This document shows positions 34,714-43,873 of a DNA stretch of 57,812 bases, one piece after another. The notes beneath the pieces were generated by a model that was not told the origin of the DNA, did no database searches, and saw nothing but the letters and a program-made list of their open reading frames with translations. A program made the position numbers and the translations under genes. How positions within the stretch are numbered: position 1 is the stretch's first letter; each line of letters opens with the position of its first letter. The DNA is from Micromonospora sp. CPCC 205371 (lineage in GTDB: Bacteria; Actinomycetota; Actinomycetes; Mycobacteriales; Micromonosporaceae): contig NZ_JAIBNX010000002.1 of NCBI RefSeq assembly GCF_026130045.1, positions 62,674 to 120,485 of the forward strand, in the 5' to 3' direction.

Positions 34714-34749
34714 CACCGCTCCTCCACCTGAACCACTAAGCGGCCCATC

Positions 34750-34767
34750 TGGACCGTTGTGCGGACT
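34750..34767. promoter_or_regulatory. Candidate IclR operator, aldehyde dehydrogenase/CoA-transferase region
   Basis: TGGACCG-N5-CGGACT, with the same form and spacing as the site at 25917. It is followed by ACTAGGTGTAACGTACGGG, which resembles GGACTGGATGTTAAGGTACGGG beside the first site (25941-25962). The site is 37 bp from the aldehyde dehydrogenase start and 72 bp from the CoA-transferase start. A shared regulator is inferred. Confidence 0.5.
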
Positions 34768-34838
34768 AGGTGTAACGTACGGGCGGCGAGGCCACCCTGG
34801 CAATAGCTGGTTCCAAACCAACGACCGAGGGGCAACGC

Positions 34839-36035
34839 ATGGAAGACCGACCGTTGCACGGCGTACGGGTCCTTGACCTGACCAACGTCCTGGCAGGCCC
34901 GTACTGCAGCTACCAGCTGATGCTCCTCGGCGCCGAGGTCGTCAAGATCGAGAAACCCGGTCACGGCGATCTCGCCCGCCGGCTCGGCCCCGAACCGGCG
35001 CTCAACAAGGCCGCCCTAGGCGCGTCCTTCCTCGCCCAGAACGCCGGGAAGAAATCGGTCGAGCTCGACCTCAAGGACCCACCCGACCGGGCCACCTTCG
35101 AAAGGCTGCTGGCCGGCGCGGACGTCTTACTGGAGAACTTCCGCGCGGGTGTCATGGAGCGCATGGGCTACGGCTGGGAGGCGCTGCACCGCATCAACCC
35201 GCGGCTGATCTACTGCGCGATCTCCGGTTTCGGTCAGGCCGGGCCGATGAGCCAGGCCCCGGCGTACGACCAGGTGATCCAGGGGCTCTCGGGCATGATG
35301 AGCATCACCGGCACCCCCGATACGGCCCCCCTGCGGGTCGGATTTCCGGTCTGCGACTCGGTGGGCGGCCTGGCGGCCGCGATGTCGATCTGCGCCGCCC
35401 TGGCCGGCCGGGCACACACCGGCAAGGGTGTCTTCCTCGACGTGTCGATGTTGGAGGCGTCCATGTCGGCAATGGGCTGGGCGGCCTCGAACTACCTCAT
35501 CAGCGACGTGCGGCCGGAGCCCATGGGCGACCAGAACGCCACCGCCGCGCCCTCCGGCACCTTCGAAGCGGCCGACGGGCCTCTCAACATCGCCGCGAAC
35601 CGGCAGGAACAGTTCGAGACCCTGTGCCATCTCATCGACCGGCGCGACCTGGTCACCGACGATCGCTTCGCCGACCGCGAGGCGCGCAAAGCGAACCGGG
35701 CCGCCCTCAACCACGAGATCAACGGGGCGTTGCGACGACGGCCAGCGCTGGAGTGGGAGCGACTGCTGTCCACGGCGGGCGTGCCGGCGGCCCGCATCCT
35801 CACCGTCGCGCAGGCTGTCGAGCTGGAACAGCTGCGGGTACGCGGCTACTTCACCGACCTTCCGTTCCCCGGCAACCCCGATCGCACATTGCGGGTCAGC
35901 GGCAACGGCGTACATCTCAACCGCGCCCCGCTGCGGCCAAGCTCGCCGCCACCGCTGCTGGGTGAACACAACGCCGAGTTCGAGATGCCGGACGCGGATT
36001 TGGCCGCCACGACGGAGCAGGTGACCGCGCCATGA
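34839..36035 (+). CDS. Class III CoA-transferase (CaiB/BaiF family)
   Basis: 398 residues. N-terminal family signature: LHGVRVLDLTNVLAGPYCSYQLMLLGAEVVKIEKP. The catalytic Asp144 lies in APAYDQVIQGLSGMMSITG, the residue that forms the mixed anhydride and Asp-CoA. LNIAANRQEQFETLC is the small-domain start. It moves CoA between a CoA thioester (for example succinyl-CoA) and a carboxylic acid. The 4-bp overlap with a citryl-CoA-lyase-like gene implies that its product is the lyase substrate. Confidence 0.93.
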   Translation: MEDRPLHGVRVLDLTNVLAGPYCSYQLMLLGAEVVKIEKPGHGDLARRLGPEPALNKAALGASFLAQNAGKKSVELDLKDPPDRATFERLLAGADVLLENFRAGVMERMGYGWEALHRINPRLIYCAISGFGQAGPMSQAPAYDQVIQGLSGMMSITGTPDTAPLRVGFPVCDSVGGLAAAMSICAALAGRAHTGKGVFLDVSMLEASMSAMGWAASNYLISDVRPEPMGDQNATAAPSGTFEAADGPLNIAANRQEQFETLCHLIDRRDLVTDDRFADREARKANRAALNHEINGALRRRPALEWERLLSTAGVPAARILTVAQAVELEQLRVRGYFTDLPFPGNPDRTLRVSGNGVHLNRAPLRPSSPPPLLGEHNAEFEMPDADLAATTEQVTAP

Positions 36036-36844
36036 GCGACGAACGCGCGCCCACGGTCCAGGACGTGGCCGACTGGTGGTCCACAGCCGTCTCGCGCGTC
36101 GAACCCAACCTGATAGAGCTGCGCGGCCGACCGGTCCAGGAACTCATCGGAAGCATGAGCTTCGTCGGGATGATCTGGTTGCTGCTGCGCGGGCAACCGC
36201 CCACCCCTGCACAGGAGCGACTCCTCGAGGCCGCCCTGGTGTCCTCTGTGGACCACGGTCCGCACGCGCCGTCGATCGCGGTCGCCCGCATCGCGGCAAC
36301 GTGCGGCATCGGTTTGAACAACGCCATCGCCAGCGCCGTGAACACGCTGGGCGACGTACACGGCGGCGCCGGCGAGCAGTGCATGCGGATGCTCGCCGAG
36401 GTCACCGCCCGCGCCGAGGCAGGCGAAACGATCGACCGCGCCGCGTCGTCCGTCGTCGCCGAATGGCGGGCGCGTTCACGGTACCTGCCGGGGTACGGGC
36501 ACCGGTTCCACACCGTCGACCCGCGGCGCGTCCCGCTGTTGCACCGCGTCGAGGAGGCGGTCGCGGACGGCACCGTTGCGGGTGCCTACCTGCGCGCCGC
36601 AACGGCTGTCGAACAGGTCCTCGCGACCGGACGGGCCAGTCCCATACCGATCAATGTGGACGGTTGCACCGCCGTGATCTACGGCGAGCTCGGATTCGCC
36701 CCGCCGCTCGCCCGCGGCCTGTTCGTCCTGAGCCGCAGCGTCGGCATCCTCGCCCACGCCTGGGAGGAGACCGGCCAAGGCCGTCGCAACAAAGGCCCGA
36801 TCCCACCGTCCATCACACCGACCTTCCTCGACCAAGGAGCATGA
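36032..36844 (+). CDS. Citryl-CoA lyase-like protein (short citrate synthase family)
   Basis: 270 residues, only the citrate-synthase large and small domain core without the N-terminal part of true citrate synthases. Catalytic elements are retained: LGDVHGGAGEQ (first His), LPGYGHRFHTVDPR (second His) and INVDGCTAVIYGELG (Asp). Short homologues cleave citryl-CoA-type thioesters into acetyl-CoA and a 2-oxoacid. Coupled to the CoA-transferase (ATGA), it likely cleaves a tertiary-alcohol thioester derived from the pathway. Confidence 0.88.
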   Translation: MSDERAPTVQDVADWWSTAVSRVEPNLIELRGRPVQELIGSMSFVGMIWLLLRGQPPTPAQERLLEAALVSSVDHGPHAPSIAVARIAATCGIGLNNAIASAVNTLGDVHGGAGEQCMRMLAEVTARAEAGETIDRAASSVVAEWRARSRYLPGYGHRFHTVDPRRVPLLHRVEEAVADGTVAGAYLRAATAVEQVLATGRASPIPINVDGCTAVIYGELGFAPPLARGLFVLSRSVGILAHAWEETGQGRRNKGPIPPSITPTFLDQGA

Positions 36845-36845
36845 C

Positions 36846-37826
36846 ATGCCCCTGAGACGTAACACGATCCTCAGCACCGCGTTCGGCGCCGCTATGGCGG
36901 CGACCGTCATGCTGCTGACCACGTCCATCCCCAGCGCGGCCGAGAAGCCGGCACACGACCCGAAGGAAAGCGGGGCACAGAACCTCGGAAACCCGGACTA
37001 CGGCGTCTGCCGAGGCACCGATCCGGAGTGCTACCACGACTGGGGCAACTTCGACCCGGCCACCGATGGATACCGCGTGCTGGTCTACAGCCGCACCGCC
37101 GGTCCGCGCCACGCCCACCTCGGTCCGGCCCTCCCACCCGGGCTGAACCCGCCACTCACACCCGCCCATGCCGCGCAGAACGCGCTCGTCAAGCTCGGCG
37201 CGGAGAACGACTTCGCCGTCGACTGGACCGAGGACGTCACCCAGCTCTCGTCACCGTCGCGGCTGTTCCGCTACAACGCGGTCATCTTCATGAGCACCAC
37301 CCGCGACACCCTCGACGACCCCGCTCAGACCGCACTGCGCCAGTACATCCGCGGCGGTGGCGGCTTCGTCGGCATCCACAACGCTTTTGGCACCGAGTAC
37401 AACTGGGAGTGGTACGAGGGCCTGCTGGGCGGCGCCAACTACTACGACCACGGGCGCAACCAGTCCGGCACCGTCGTGACGATGAGCCGCCGCGACGCCT
37501 CGACCGCCGGGCTGCCGGCCCGCTGGGAGTTCACGGACGAGTGGTACAACCTCGTGCCCTTCCCCAGCCGGGTCCGGATTCTCGCCAACGTCGACGAGGC
37601 CACACTGCCCGACGGGCCGACCGGCGGCAGCGGCCATCCCGGCCACGGCCGCAACCACCCCGTCTCGTGGTGCCAGTACTACGACGGCGGTCGCTCCTGG
37701 GTCACCACGCTCGGACACGCCGTCGAGGCGTGGACCGATACACCGACGACCGGCGACGAGTACTTCCTGCGCCACGTGCTCGGCGGGATCGAGTCGGCCA
37801 TGGGACGCGAGCCGTTCTGCCGATGA
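36846..37826 (+). CDS. Secreted ThuA-domain protein
   Basis: 326 residues with a signal peptide (about 1-31, ending SAA-EK). The ThuA/trehalose-utilisation fold, a class I glutaminase-like flavodoxin variant, is recognised by YRVLVYSRTAG, YNAVIFMSTTRDTLDD, YIRGGGGFVGIHNAFGTEY and the C-terminal GGRSWVTTLGHAVEAW. ThuA-like proteins often accompany sugar or cyclitol oxidoreductases, but a reaction is rarely known. It starts 1 bp after the lyase stop, so it is part of that operon. Confidence 0.88.
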   Translation: MPLRRNTILSTAFGAAMAATVMLLTTSIPSAAEKPAHDPKESGAQNLGNPDYGVCRGTDPECYHDWGNFDPATDGYRVLVYSRTAGPRHAHLGPALPPGLNPPLTPAHAAQNALVKLGAENDFAVDWTEDVTQLSSPSRLFRYNAVIFMSTTRDTLDDPAQTALRQYIRGGGGFVGIHNAFGTEYNWEWYEGLLGGANYYDHGRNQSGTVVTMSRRDASTAGLPARWEFTDEWYNLVPFPSRVRILANVDEATLPDGPTGGSGHPGHGRNHPVSWCQYYDGGRSWVTTLGHAVEAWTDTPTTGDEYFLRHVLGGIESAMGREPFCR

Positions 37827-37886
37827 TCGGCGATCTGATCGCCCGAGTCCGCCATCAGCGTGGCGGTCCCCGCGCTGACGCGGTGT

Positions 37887-38846
37887 TCACACGGCGTCGA
37901 GCAGCGCAGTCCCCAGCGGTGTGCGGGTGTGCAGCACGGCCTTGCCGGCCCGGGTGGTGCGTATCAGGTGCGCCTCGCGCAGCACCGCCGTGTGCTGGCT
38001 GATCGACGCCGCGCTCACGCCGATCAGGCGCGCCAGGTCGGACGTTGTGCGCCCGTCGCCGATGGTCTCCAGCACCAGCGTCCGGGTGTACCCGATCAGC
38101 GACATCACGGCCGTACGTGACTCGCCGGCGTCGTGCCGCACGTCGTGCTCGACCGGATAGACGAGCACCGGTGGCAGCGTGTCGTCGCGCAGGAAGTCCG
38201 GCGTACCCCAGGAGAGGTAGGCCGGCACCAGCAGCAGCCCTCGGCCGTCCAGGTGCAGCGACTGCTCGTACGGCACGTCGACCTCCAGGACCGGCGGCGT
38301 CCAGCACATCGCCGGCCGGAAGCTGCGCAGCAGGCCCTCGCAGCCCTCGTCGAGCAGCACCCGCGTGCGCCGGGCGCGGTCGGCGTCCACCTGCGCGCGG
38401 GCCTGCGTCCAGAACGGCGCCACCACGGCCTCGTACTGCGATCGCACCGCCTCGGCGAGCCGGTCCAGGGCCTGCCGGTCGCCGTCGGCCAGCCGGCGCA
38501 TCCACGACGGCACCGGCCCGCCCAGCCCCGCGAGGTGGGTGAGCTCGCGGCGCAGCCGGGAGGTTGGCGTGGAGCGCAGGGCGTCGAGCGCGGCGGGCAG
38601 GCCCAGTGCGCCCTCCGCGGGCGTGAGAAAGTCCGGGTAGTACGCGTTGCGGACGAGCGCCCGCAACACGTCGAGGTCGGCTCGGCGGCTGGCACGGATC
38701 GCGTGCGCGCGCCAGCGCCCGAAGATCAGCTCCGGGCCGGGCCGGCGCATGCGGAACACGCTGAACACCGTCTCCCACAACGGATCTGGCTCACGCGCGA
38801 TCCGGACGCGTCCAATGTCTTCCGCGGTGAAGTGAATGCGCAACAC
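37887..38846 (-). CDS. DUF5937 / ArsR-type winged-helix transcriptional regulator
   Basis: 319 residues from a GTG at 38846 (LRIHFTAEDIGRVRIAREPDPLWE). The long N-terminal ligand-type domain (1-240) of the DUF5937 family ends in an ArsR-like winged helix: LVLETIGDGRTTSDLARLIGVSAASISQHTAVLREAHLI with wing TRAGKAVLHTRTPLG. The family is actinobacterial and usually regulates neighbouring secondary-metabolite or efflux genes. The nearest same-strand neighbour is the methyltransferase 113 bp upstream. Confidence 0.88.
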   Translation of the reverse strand: MLRIHFTAEDIGRVRIAREPDPLWETVFSVFRMRRPGPELIFGRWRAHAIRASRRADLDVLRALVRNAYYPDFLTPAEGALGLPAALDALRSTPTSRLRRELTHLAGLGGPVPSWMRRLADGDRQALDRLAEAVRSQYEAVVAPFWTQARAQVDADRARRTRVLLDEGCEGLLRSFRPAMCWTPPVLEVDVPYEQSLHLDGRGLLLVPAYLSWGTPDFLRDDTLPPVLVYPVEHDVRHDAGESRTAVMSLIGYTRTLVLETIGDGRTTSDLARLIGVSAASISQHTAVLREAHLIRTTRAGKAVLHTRTPLGTALLDAV

Positions 38847-38959
38847 GTCAGCCCCCGTCAGCGCCCGCCGACCCACGCTCGTGCTGCCCAGTCTATGGCC
38901 CGCTGTCGATCCCCGGTGTTGGGCGGCAGCCATGGCCGGCCGCCGCCCCGCACCGTTGG

Positions 38960-39772
38960 TCAGGCTTCGGAGCGCGCCGGCTTGTGGATGACGGCTTCCA
39001 GGTAGTCCATCCGCAGCACCAGCGTGTCGTCGCCGGATACGTTGAACCGCTTGACGACGTCGAGCATGTCGGCCCGCAGGTCTGCTGCGCGGTCGGCCGC
39101 GACCGCCGAAGCGGCCCGGTTGGTCGGGCCGTAGAAGGTGGTGAAGAACTCCACCTGGTGCTCGGCGGACGGGAACCGCCACCCGAAGCTGCGCCGCGGT
39201 GCCGAGATGGTGACATCGGGCCCGAACAGCTCGCGCAGCCGGTCCGTGCTGCCCCACAGCACCGGCGGCTGGAGCCCCGGCGGGGGCGGCACGTACTGGC
39301 CGATCGTGCGGAACAGCTCGCCGACGTAGCTGTCCGGGGTCCAGTTGACCATGCCGATCCGCCCGCCCGGCCGGCAGACCCGCAGCAGCTCGCGGGCGGT
39401 CTGCTCCTGATCCGGCGCGAACATGGCGCCGCAGGTCGACAGCACGGCGTCGAACGAGGCGTCGTCGAACGGCAGCGACTCCGCGTCGGCCTCCCGGAAG
39501 GTCACGTCGAGCCCCTCGGCGGCGGCGCGCTGGCGGGCCCGGTCCAGCAGGGCAGGTACGAAGTCGACGCCCACGACCTGGCCGAACCGGCGGGCCGCGG
39601 CCAGGGCGGCGTTGCCGTTGCCGCAGGCCACATCCAGCACCAGCTCGCCGGCGCGCAGGTCGACGGCCTCGCACAGCAGCTCGGCCACCGGCAGCAGCCG
39701 GGTGCCGACGGCCGCGTAGTCTCCCGCGGCCCAGGTGGCCTGCTGCCGTTGCTTGATGGTTGCGATGTCCAT
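38960..39772 (-). CDS. Class I SAM-dependent methyltransferase
   Basis: 270 residues. SAM-binding motif I: VLDVACGNGNAALAAARRFG; acidic loop GVDFVPALLDRA; motif II DAESLPFDDASFDAVLSTCGAMF; motif III LLRVCRPGGRIGMVNW. It is similar to UbiE/COQ5-like small-molecule methyltransferases. The acceptor is not identifiable. It lies between the LAL regulator and the DUF5937 regulator on the same strand. Confidence 0.9.
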   Translation of the reverse strand: MDIATIKQRQQATWAAGDYAAVGTRLLPVAELLCEAVDLRAGELVLDVACGNGNAALAAARRFGQVVGVDFVPALLDRARQRAAAEGLDVTFREADAESLPFDDASFDAVLSTCGAMFAPDQEQTARELLRVCRPGGRIGMVNWTPDSYVGELFRTIGQYVPPPPGLQPPVLWGSTDRLRELFGPDVTISAPRRSFGWRFPSAEHQVEFFTTFYGPTNRAASAVAADRAADLRADMLDVVKRFNVSGDDTLVLRMDYLEAVIHKPARSEA

Positions 39773-39861
39773 GGTTGTTTCCCCCTCCCGCGATCCCGTG
39801 GTGGGATCGGTCAGGCTGACCGTAGGACCGGCGACCTGGTGCCCGGATCGGGAGCGGCTCC

Positions 39862-42489
39862 CTAGCTTTGATGCTTCGGTTCCCTATCTTTGGCCGCGGC
39901 GAGCCCGAGCCGCCGGGCGGCCGCGGCGGCCTCGGGCCGCGACGCGACGCCGAGCTTCGCCAGCAGCGCCGAGACGTGGTGGCCCACGGTCTTGGTGGAC
40001 AACGACAGGTGCGCGGCGATGGCGGCGTCGGTCAGCCCCTCCGCCAGCAGCCCGAGCACATCGATCTGCCGGGAGGTGAGACCGGCCGGGTTTGCGGCGG
40101 TGGCTCGGATCGGGCCGCGCGGCACCCGCCGGTGCCCGCGGCGCCGCAGGTCCCGGCGCACCCGCAACGCGGTCTGCCGGGCACCCAGACCGTCGAGCAG
40201 CTCCAGCGCCTCCGACAGCGCCTCGTCCCGGTCGCCGTGGGCGAGGGCCAGGGCCACCTGGTACGGGCACCCCCGCTCCCGCCACGCGTCCGCGGACCCC
40301 CGCCAGTCCCCCGACAGCAGCAACCGGTACGGCTCGGCGATCACCGCGGGCGTCTCGGACAGGGCGCCAGCGAGCCACATCCACAGCGCCAGCTCGCCGG
40401 TGAACCACGGGTGAGCCAGCTCCACGGCTCGCTCGTACATGCGGGTGGCCTCTTCGGCGATCCGGTCGTCGTCGCCGTACAGCCAGGCGTACTCGGCGCG
40501 GGCCGCGGCCACCGGCGCGGTCCATTGCAGCTCGACCGTGGCGAAGCCGCGCTCGGTCGCCTCCTGGAGTGTGGCCGCCGCGGCCGCGGGGTCGCCGCGA
40601 CGGGCCTGCAACAGCCCCAATGGCACCAGGGCGTCGACCACCCTGGCACCGCCGCGCACCGGCTCGTCCAGCGCCTCCCGAGCGTCCTGCTCCGCGCCCA
40701 TCCAGTCGCCCTGGTCCAGCCGCACGCGAGCGCGATGCCCCAACACATGCTGGACGTACCCGGACAGCTCGCGCGCCTGGACAAACCCGAGCGCGCGGTC
40801 GAGATCCTGGGGGGCGTAGCGGTAGTCGCGCATCTCCGCGTTGAGCGTCCCCAGGTTGCACAGGGCGCGGGCCGTGTGGTCCTCCAGCCCGGCGGCGTCC
40901 GCCACGTCGATCGCCCGCTCCAGGTCGGCGCGGCCACCCGGGTCACCGCCGCGGATGCGGGCCGAGCCGATGTTGGTGAGGGCATGGCTGAGCGTTTCCC
41001 GGTCGTCCAGCCGCTGGGCTAGCCGGATCGCCCGCTCGGCCCAGCCGGCGGCCGTATCCAGCCGGTCGGCCAGCACTTCGAGCTGCGCCCGGTTGCTGTA
41101 CGCCATCGCCAGCTCGTGGCCGGGCTCCAGCGTCTCCAGCACGGCGATGGCGCGCGCGGCGGCCGCCTCCGCCTCCCGCCGGTCGCCGTCCCACCAGTGC
41201 ATGCGCGACAGCCAGCGCAGACTCGCGCCGACCCGCTCCAGGTCGCCGGTGGCCTCGCGCAGATCGACGGCGTCTCGGCGGGCCGAGACCGCCTCGACGG
41301 AGAGCCCCGACAGGTAGCACTCCACGGAGAAGCCCTCCAGCAGCTCCGCGTGCACCGCTGGAGGCAGCCGTTCTGCGTGTGCCAGGACCGCCCGGTAGTG
41401 CCCCACCGCCTCGCGGTGGGCGGCCACGGCGGCCGCTTGCCGGGCCGCCTCCGGCCCGTACCGCAGCACCGCCTCGGCGGCCGCGGCCTCCGGGGGCGGG
41501 TGCTGCCACCCGGCCCCGTCGCCGCCCCCCGCCTCGCGCCCGGTGAGCACCTCCAGCACGCGACGGTTCAGCTCCCGGCGGGCGATCGCGGACAACGAAC
41601 CCTCCACCGCGCGCCGCAACAGCTCGTGCCGGAAGCCGACCACATCCGAACCCGCGATCAGCAGCCCCGCCGCCACACCGGGATCGACCGCCGCCAGCCC
41701 GAACCCCAGCGCCTCCTCCAGCAGCCACAGCTCCGTACGCGTCGGCACGACGGCGACCAACCGGACCGCATCCTGCGCCTCCACGGGGAGGCCGCCGAAC
41801 CGCGCGAGGACCAGATCCCGCACCGTCAGCGGCACGCCGGCGTCACCGGCCGCCAGCACCTCGCTCACCAGCAGCGGATTTCCCCCGGTCAGCGCCCGCA
41901 GCCCGGTGGCCGGACGCCCCGCGCGCGTGGCCAGCTCCGCCACCGCCGCCTCGGACAGCGGCTGTGGCCGTACGCGCCGCACCACCTCCGGCGGCAGCCG
42001 CCCCACGACCGCCCGCAGCGGGTGCTCCACGCCCAGCTCGTCGTCCCGGTACGTGACGATCAGCAGCGTGCGCGTACGCCCCATCCGTCGCCCCAGAAAC
42101 AGCAGCAGGTCCAGCGTCGCCTCGTCGGCCCAGTGGGCGTCCTCAATGACGACCACCTGCCGCCGCGACCGCTGGTCCAGCTCGTCGAGGAGCGCCGCGA
42201 ACAGCTGCTCACGAGGGCTCCCAGCAGCCAGTAGCTCGGCCAGCCGGCCACCCACGTCCCGCCCGAGATCGTGCAGCGGGCCGAGCGCCCGCGGCGTAAG
42301 CAGCGGATCGCACACCCCGTACAGGAATCGGGTCTCCCCCGCGTGCAGTTCGGCGAAGCGCCGGACCAGCGCCGACTTGCCGATACCGGCCTCACCGGCG
42401 ACCAGCACCACCTTGCCCGAGGTCGAGGTCTCGGCCAGTACGCGACCCATCTCATCGAGCAGCGCCGCGCGCTCCAGAAGTTCCCCCAC
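39862..42489 (-). CDS. LuxR-family LAL regulator with AAA-type ATPase domain
   Basis: 875 residues. The N-terminal ATPase has Walker A GEAGIGKS (32-39) and Walker B-like VVVIEDAHWADEATLDLLL. A central TPR-like alpha-helical region (about 330-780) follows. The C-terminal LuxR HTH is LTSRQIDVLGLLAEGLTDAAIAAHLSLSTKTVGHHVSALLAKLG. Large ATP-binding LuxR (LAL/MalT-like) proteins activate polysaccharide-use or specialised-metabolite genes. Its target may be the methyltransferase downstream (89 bp), but no binding site can be shown. Confidence 0.92.
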   Translation of the reverse strand: MGELLERAALLDEMGRVLAETSTSGKVVLVAGEAGIGKSALVRRFAELHAGETRFLYGVCDPLLTPRALGPLHDLGRDVGGRLAELLAAGSPREQLFAALLDELDQRSRRQVVVIEDAHWADEATLDLLLFLGRRMGRTRTLLIVTYRDDELGVEHPLRAVVGRLPPEVVRRVRPQPLSEAAVAELATRAGRPATGLRALTGGNPLLVSEVLAAGDAGVPLTVRDLVLARFGGLPVEAQDAVRLVAVVPTRTELWLLEEALGFGLAAVDPGVAAGLLIAGSDVVGFRHELLRRAVEGSLSAIARRELNRRVLEVLTGREAGGGDGAGWQHPPPEAAAAEAVLRYGPEAARQAAAVAAHREAVGHYRAVLAHAERLPPAVHAELLEGFSVECYLSGLSVEAVSARRDAVDLREATGDLERVGASLRWLSRMHWWDGDRREAEAAAARAIAVLETLEPGHELAMAYSNRAQLEVLADRLDTAAGWAERAIRLAQRLDDRETLSHALTNIGSARIRGGDPGGRADLERAIDVADAAGLEDHTARALCNLGTLNAEMRDYRYAPQDLDRALGFVQARELSGYVQHVLGHRARVRLDQGDWMGAEQDAREALDEPVRGGARVVDALVPLGLLQARRGDPAAAAATLQEATERGFATVELQWTAPVAAARAEYAWLYGDDDRIAEEATRMYERAVELAHPWFTGELALWMWLAGALSETPAVIAEPYRLLLSGDWRGSADAWRERGCPYQVALALAHGDRDEALSEALELLDGLGARQTALRVRRDLRRRGHRRVPRGPIRATAANPAGLTSRQIDVLGLLAEGLTDAAIAAHLSLSTKTVGHHVSALLAKLGVASRPEAAAAARRLGLAAAKDREPKHQS

Positions 42490-42561
42490 GACATGACGCT
42501 ACCCATCGCCCCGCCCCCTGTGTATCGACAACACCGGTGAGGACGCCGACCGATGCGCGTC

Positions 42562-43770
42562 TCACTGTGTCGGTGTGGTCGCGGGCGCCGGTAACGCAGG
42601 TTGATCGGTGATTCGCAGGCCGTGGGCGTCGGCGCCGCGCAGGTTGACGTACCCGGCGATGCGGCGGTGGATGCGGGCGTAGTCAGCGGCACGGGGGCCG
42701 GCAGTGGCCTTGGCGGTGGTGAGGTCGACGAGTCGGGCCTTCGGGTGGTAGTCCATGAAGACGGGCCGGACCTCGACCGCGCTGACGCGCCACGTTCCAG
42801 GTGCCGCCTGGGTGAAGGTGAAGGTGGGTATGACGGAGTCGGCGGTGTGCTCCGGAGAACCGTCCTGGAAGCGTACGAGGAGGTTACCCAGCCCGTAGGC
42901 GACCCATTTTTCGCCGATCTTCTCGATGGGCTGCACGACGTGGGCATGCATTCCGATGATCAGGTCGATGCTGGGGCTGGCGAGCAGTTGGCGGCCTAAG
43001 CCGAGTTGGCCGGCGTCGGCCGCGTTCTGGTACTCGGTGCCCCAGTGCAGGGACGCGATTACGATCTCGGCACCCGCGCTCTTGGCTCGGCGGGCCTCGG
43101 CCAGGATGGCTTCCGGGTCGATGAGGTTGGCGATCCACGGCTGCCCAGGTGGCCTTTCGATGCCGTTGAAGCTGAACGTGTACGACAGCTGCGCGATCTT
43201 GACGCCGAACACGTCAATGATGTTCGGGGTCGCCGCCTCCTGTGCCGATCGGGCCGAGCCGGTGTGGTGCAGGCCGACCCGGTCGAGGTGGTCGAGCGTG
43301 CGGGTGACGCCCTCGGCGCCGTAGTCGAGGGTGTGGTTGGAGGCTGTCGAGCAGGTGTCGAAGCCGGCCGCGGCCGCGTCGTCGGCCAGTTCTACCGGGG
43401 CGTTGAAGATCGGGAATCCGGTGAACGGTCCCTGCTCGGGGCCGAGGGGCTGCTCCATGTGGCACACGGCGAGGTCAGCGGTCTGGATCGTCGGGACGAC
43501 GGCCGCCATGATCTGGCTGAAGTCGTACCCGTCCCGACCTGCCGCCTGCGCATCGGATCGCGCCTGCGCGACCAGCGGCGGTTGGACGAACAGGTCCCCG
43601 GCCGCCACGATGGTCAGGCTCGTGGGCCGGGCGGGCGACGCCGACGGCCGGGCCGATGCCTCCCGAACGGGCGCGTCCCGTTGAGCTCCGTTGTCGCCGC
43701 TACATCCGCCGAGCACCAGGGCGAGCGCCACGGCTCCCGCTGTCCAGCGCCTACGCCGCATATCCGGCAT
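42562..43770 (-). CDS. CapA-family (PGA_cap) lipoprotein, metallophosphatase fold
   Basis: 402 residues with lipobox LVLGGC (Cys23). The CapA/PgsA metallophosphatase motifs are VAAGDLFVQPPL, LAVCHMEQPLG, DTCSTASNHTLDYGAEG, VIASLHWGTEYQNAA and IIGMHAHVVQPIEKIGEKWVAYGLGNLL. Homologues act in poly-gamma-glutamate synthesis or as cell-envelope phosphoesterases. With no capBC genes nearby a PGA role is unlikely. It is probably surface-exposed. Confidence 0.9.
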   Translation of the reverse strand: MPDMRRRRWTAGAVALALVLGGCSGDNGAQRDAPVREASARPSASPARPTSLTIVAAGDLFVQPPLVAQARSDAQAAGRDGYDFSQIMAAVVPTIQTADLAVCHMEQPLGPEQGPFTGFPIFNAPVELADDAAAAGFDTCSTASNHTLDYGAEGVTRTLDHLDRVGLHHTGSARSAQEAATPNIIDVFGVKIAQLSYTFSFNGIERPPGQPWIANLIDPEAILAEARRAKSAGAEIVIASLHWGTEYQNAADAGQLGLGRQLLASPSIDLIIGMHAHVVQPIEKIGEKWVAYGLGNLLVRFQDGSPEHTADSVIPTFTFTQAAPGTWRVSAVEVRPVFMDYHPKARLVDLTTAKATAGPRAADYARIHRRIAGYVNLRGADAHGLRITDQPALPAPATTPTQ

Positions 43771-43873
43771 TCTCGGCGCAAAGCTGATGGGTTGCGGACG
43801 TGATCGGCGAAGTTGGGGCCCGTGGGGCGCACGGCCTTGTTGAGAACCGTCTGGGCTGCGCGAATTCGGCTGG

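Noticed and set aside
42562-43770. Poly-gamma-glutamate capsule locus
   Set aside because: Only a CapA-like lipoprotein is present; no capB/capC ligase genes are nearby.
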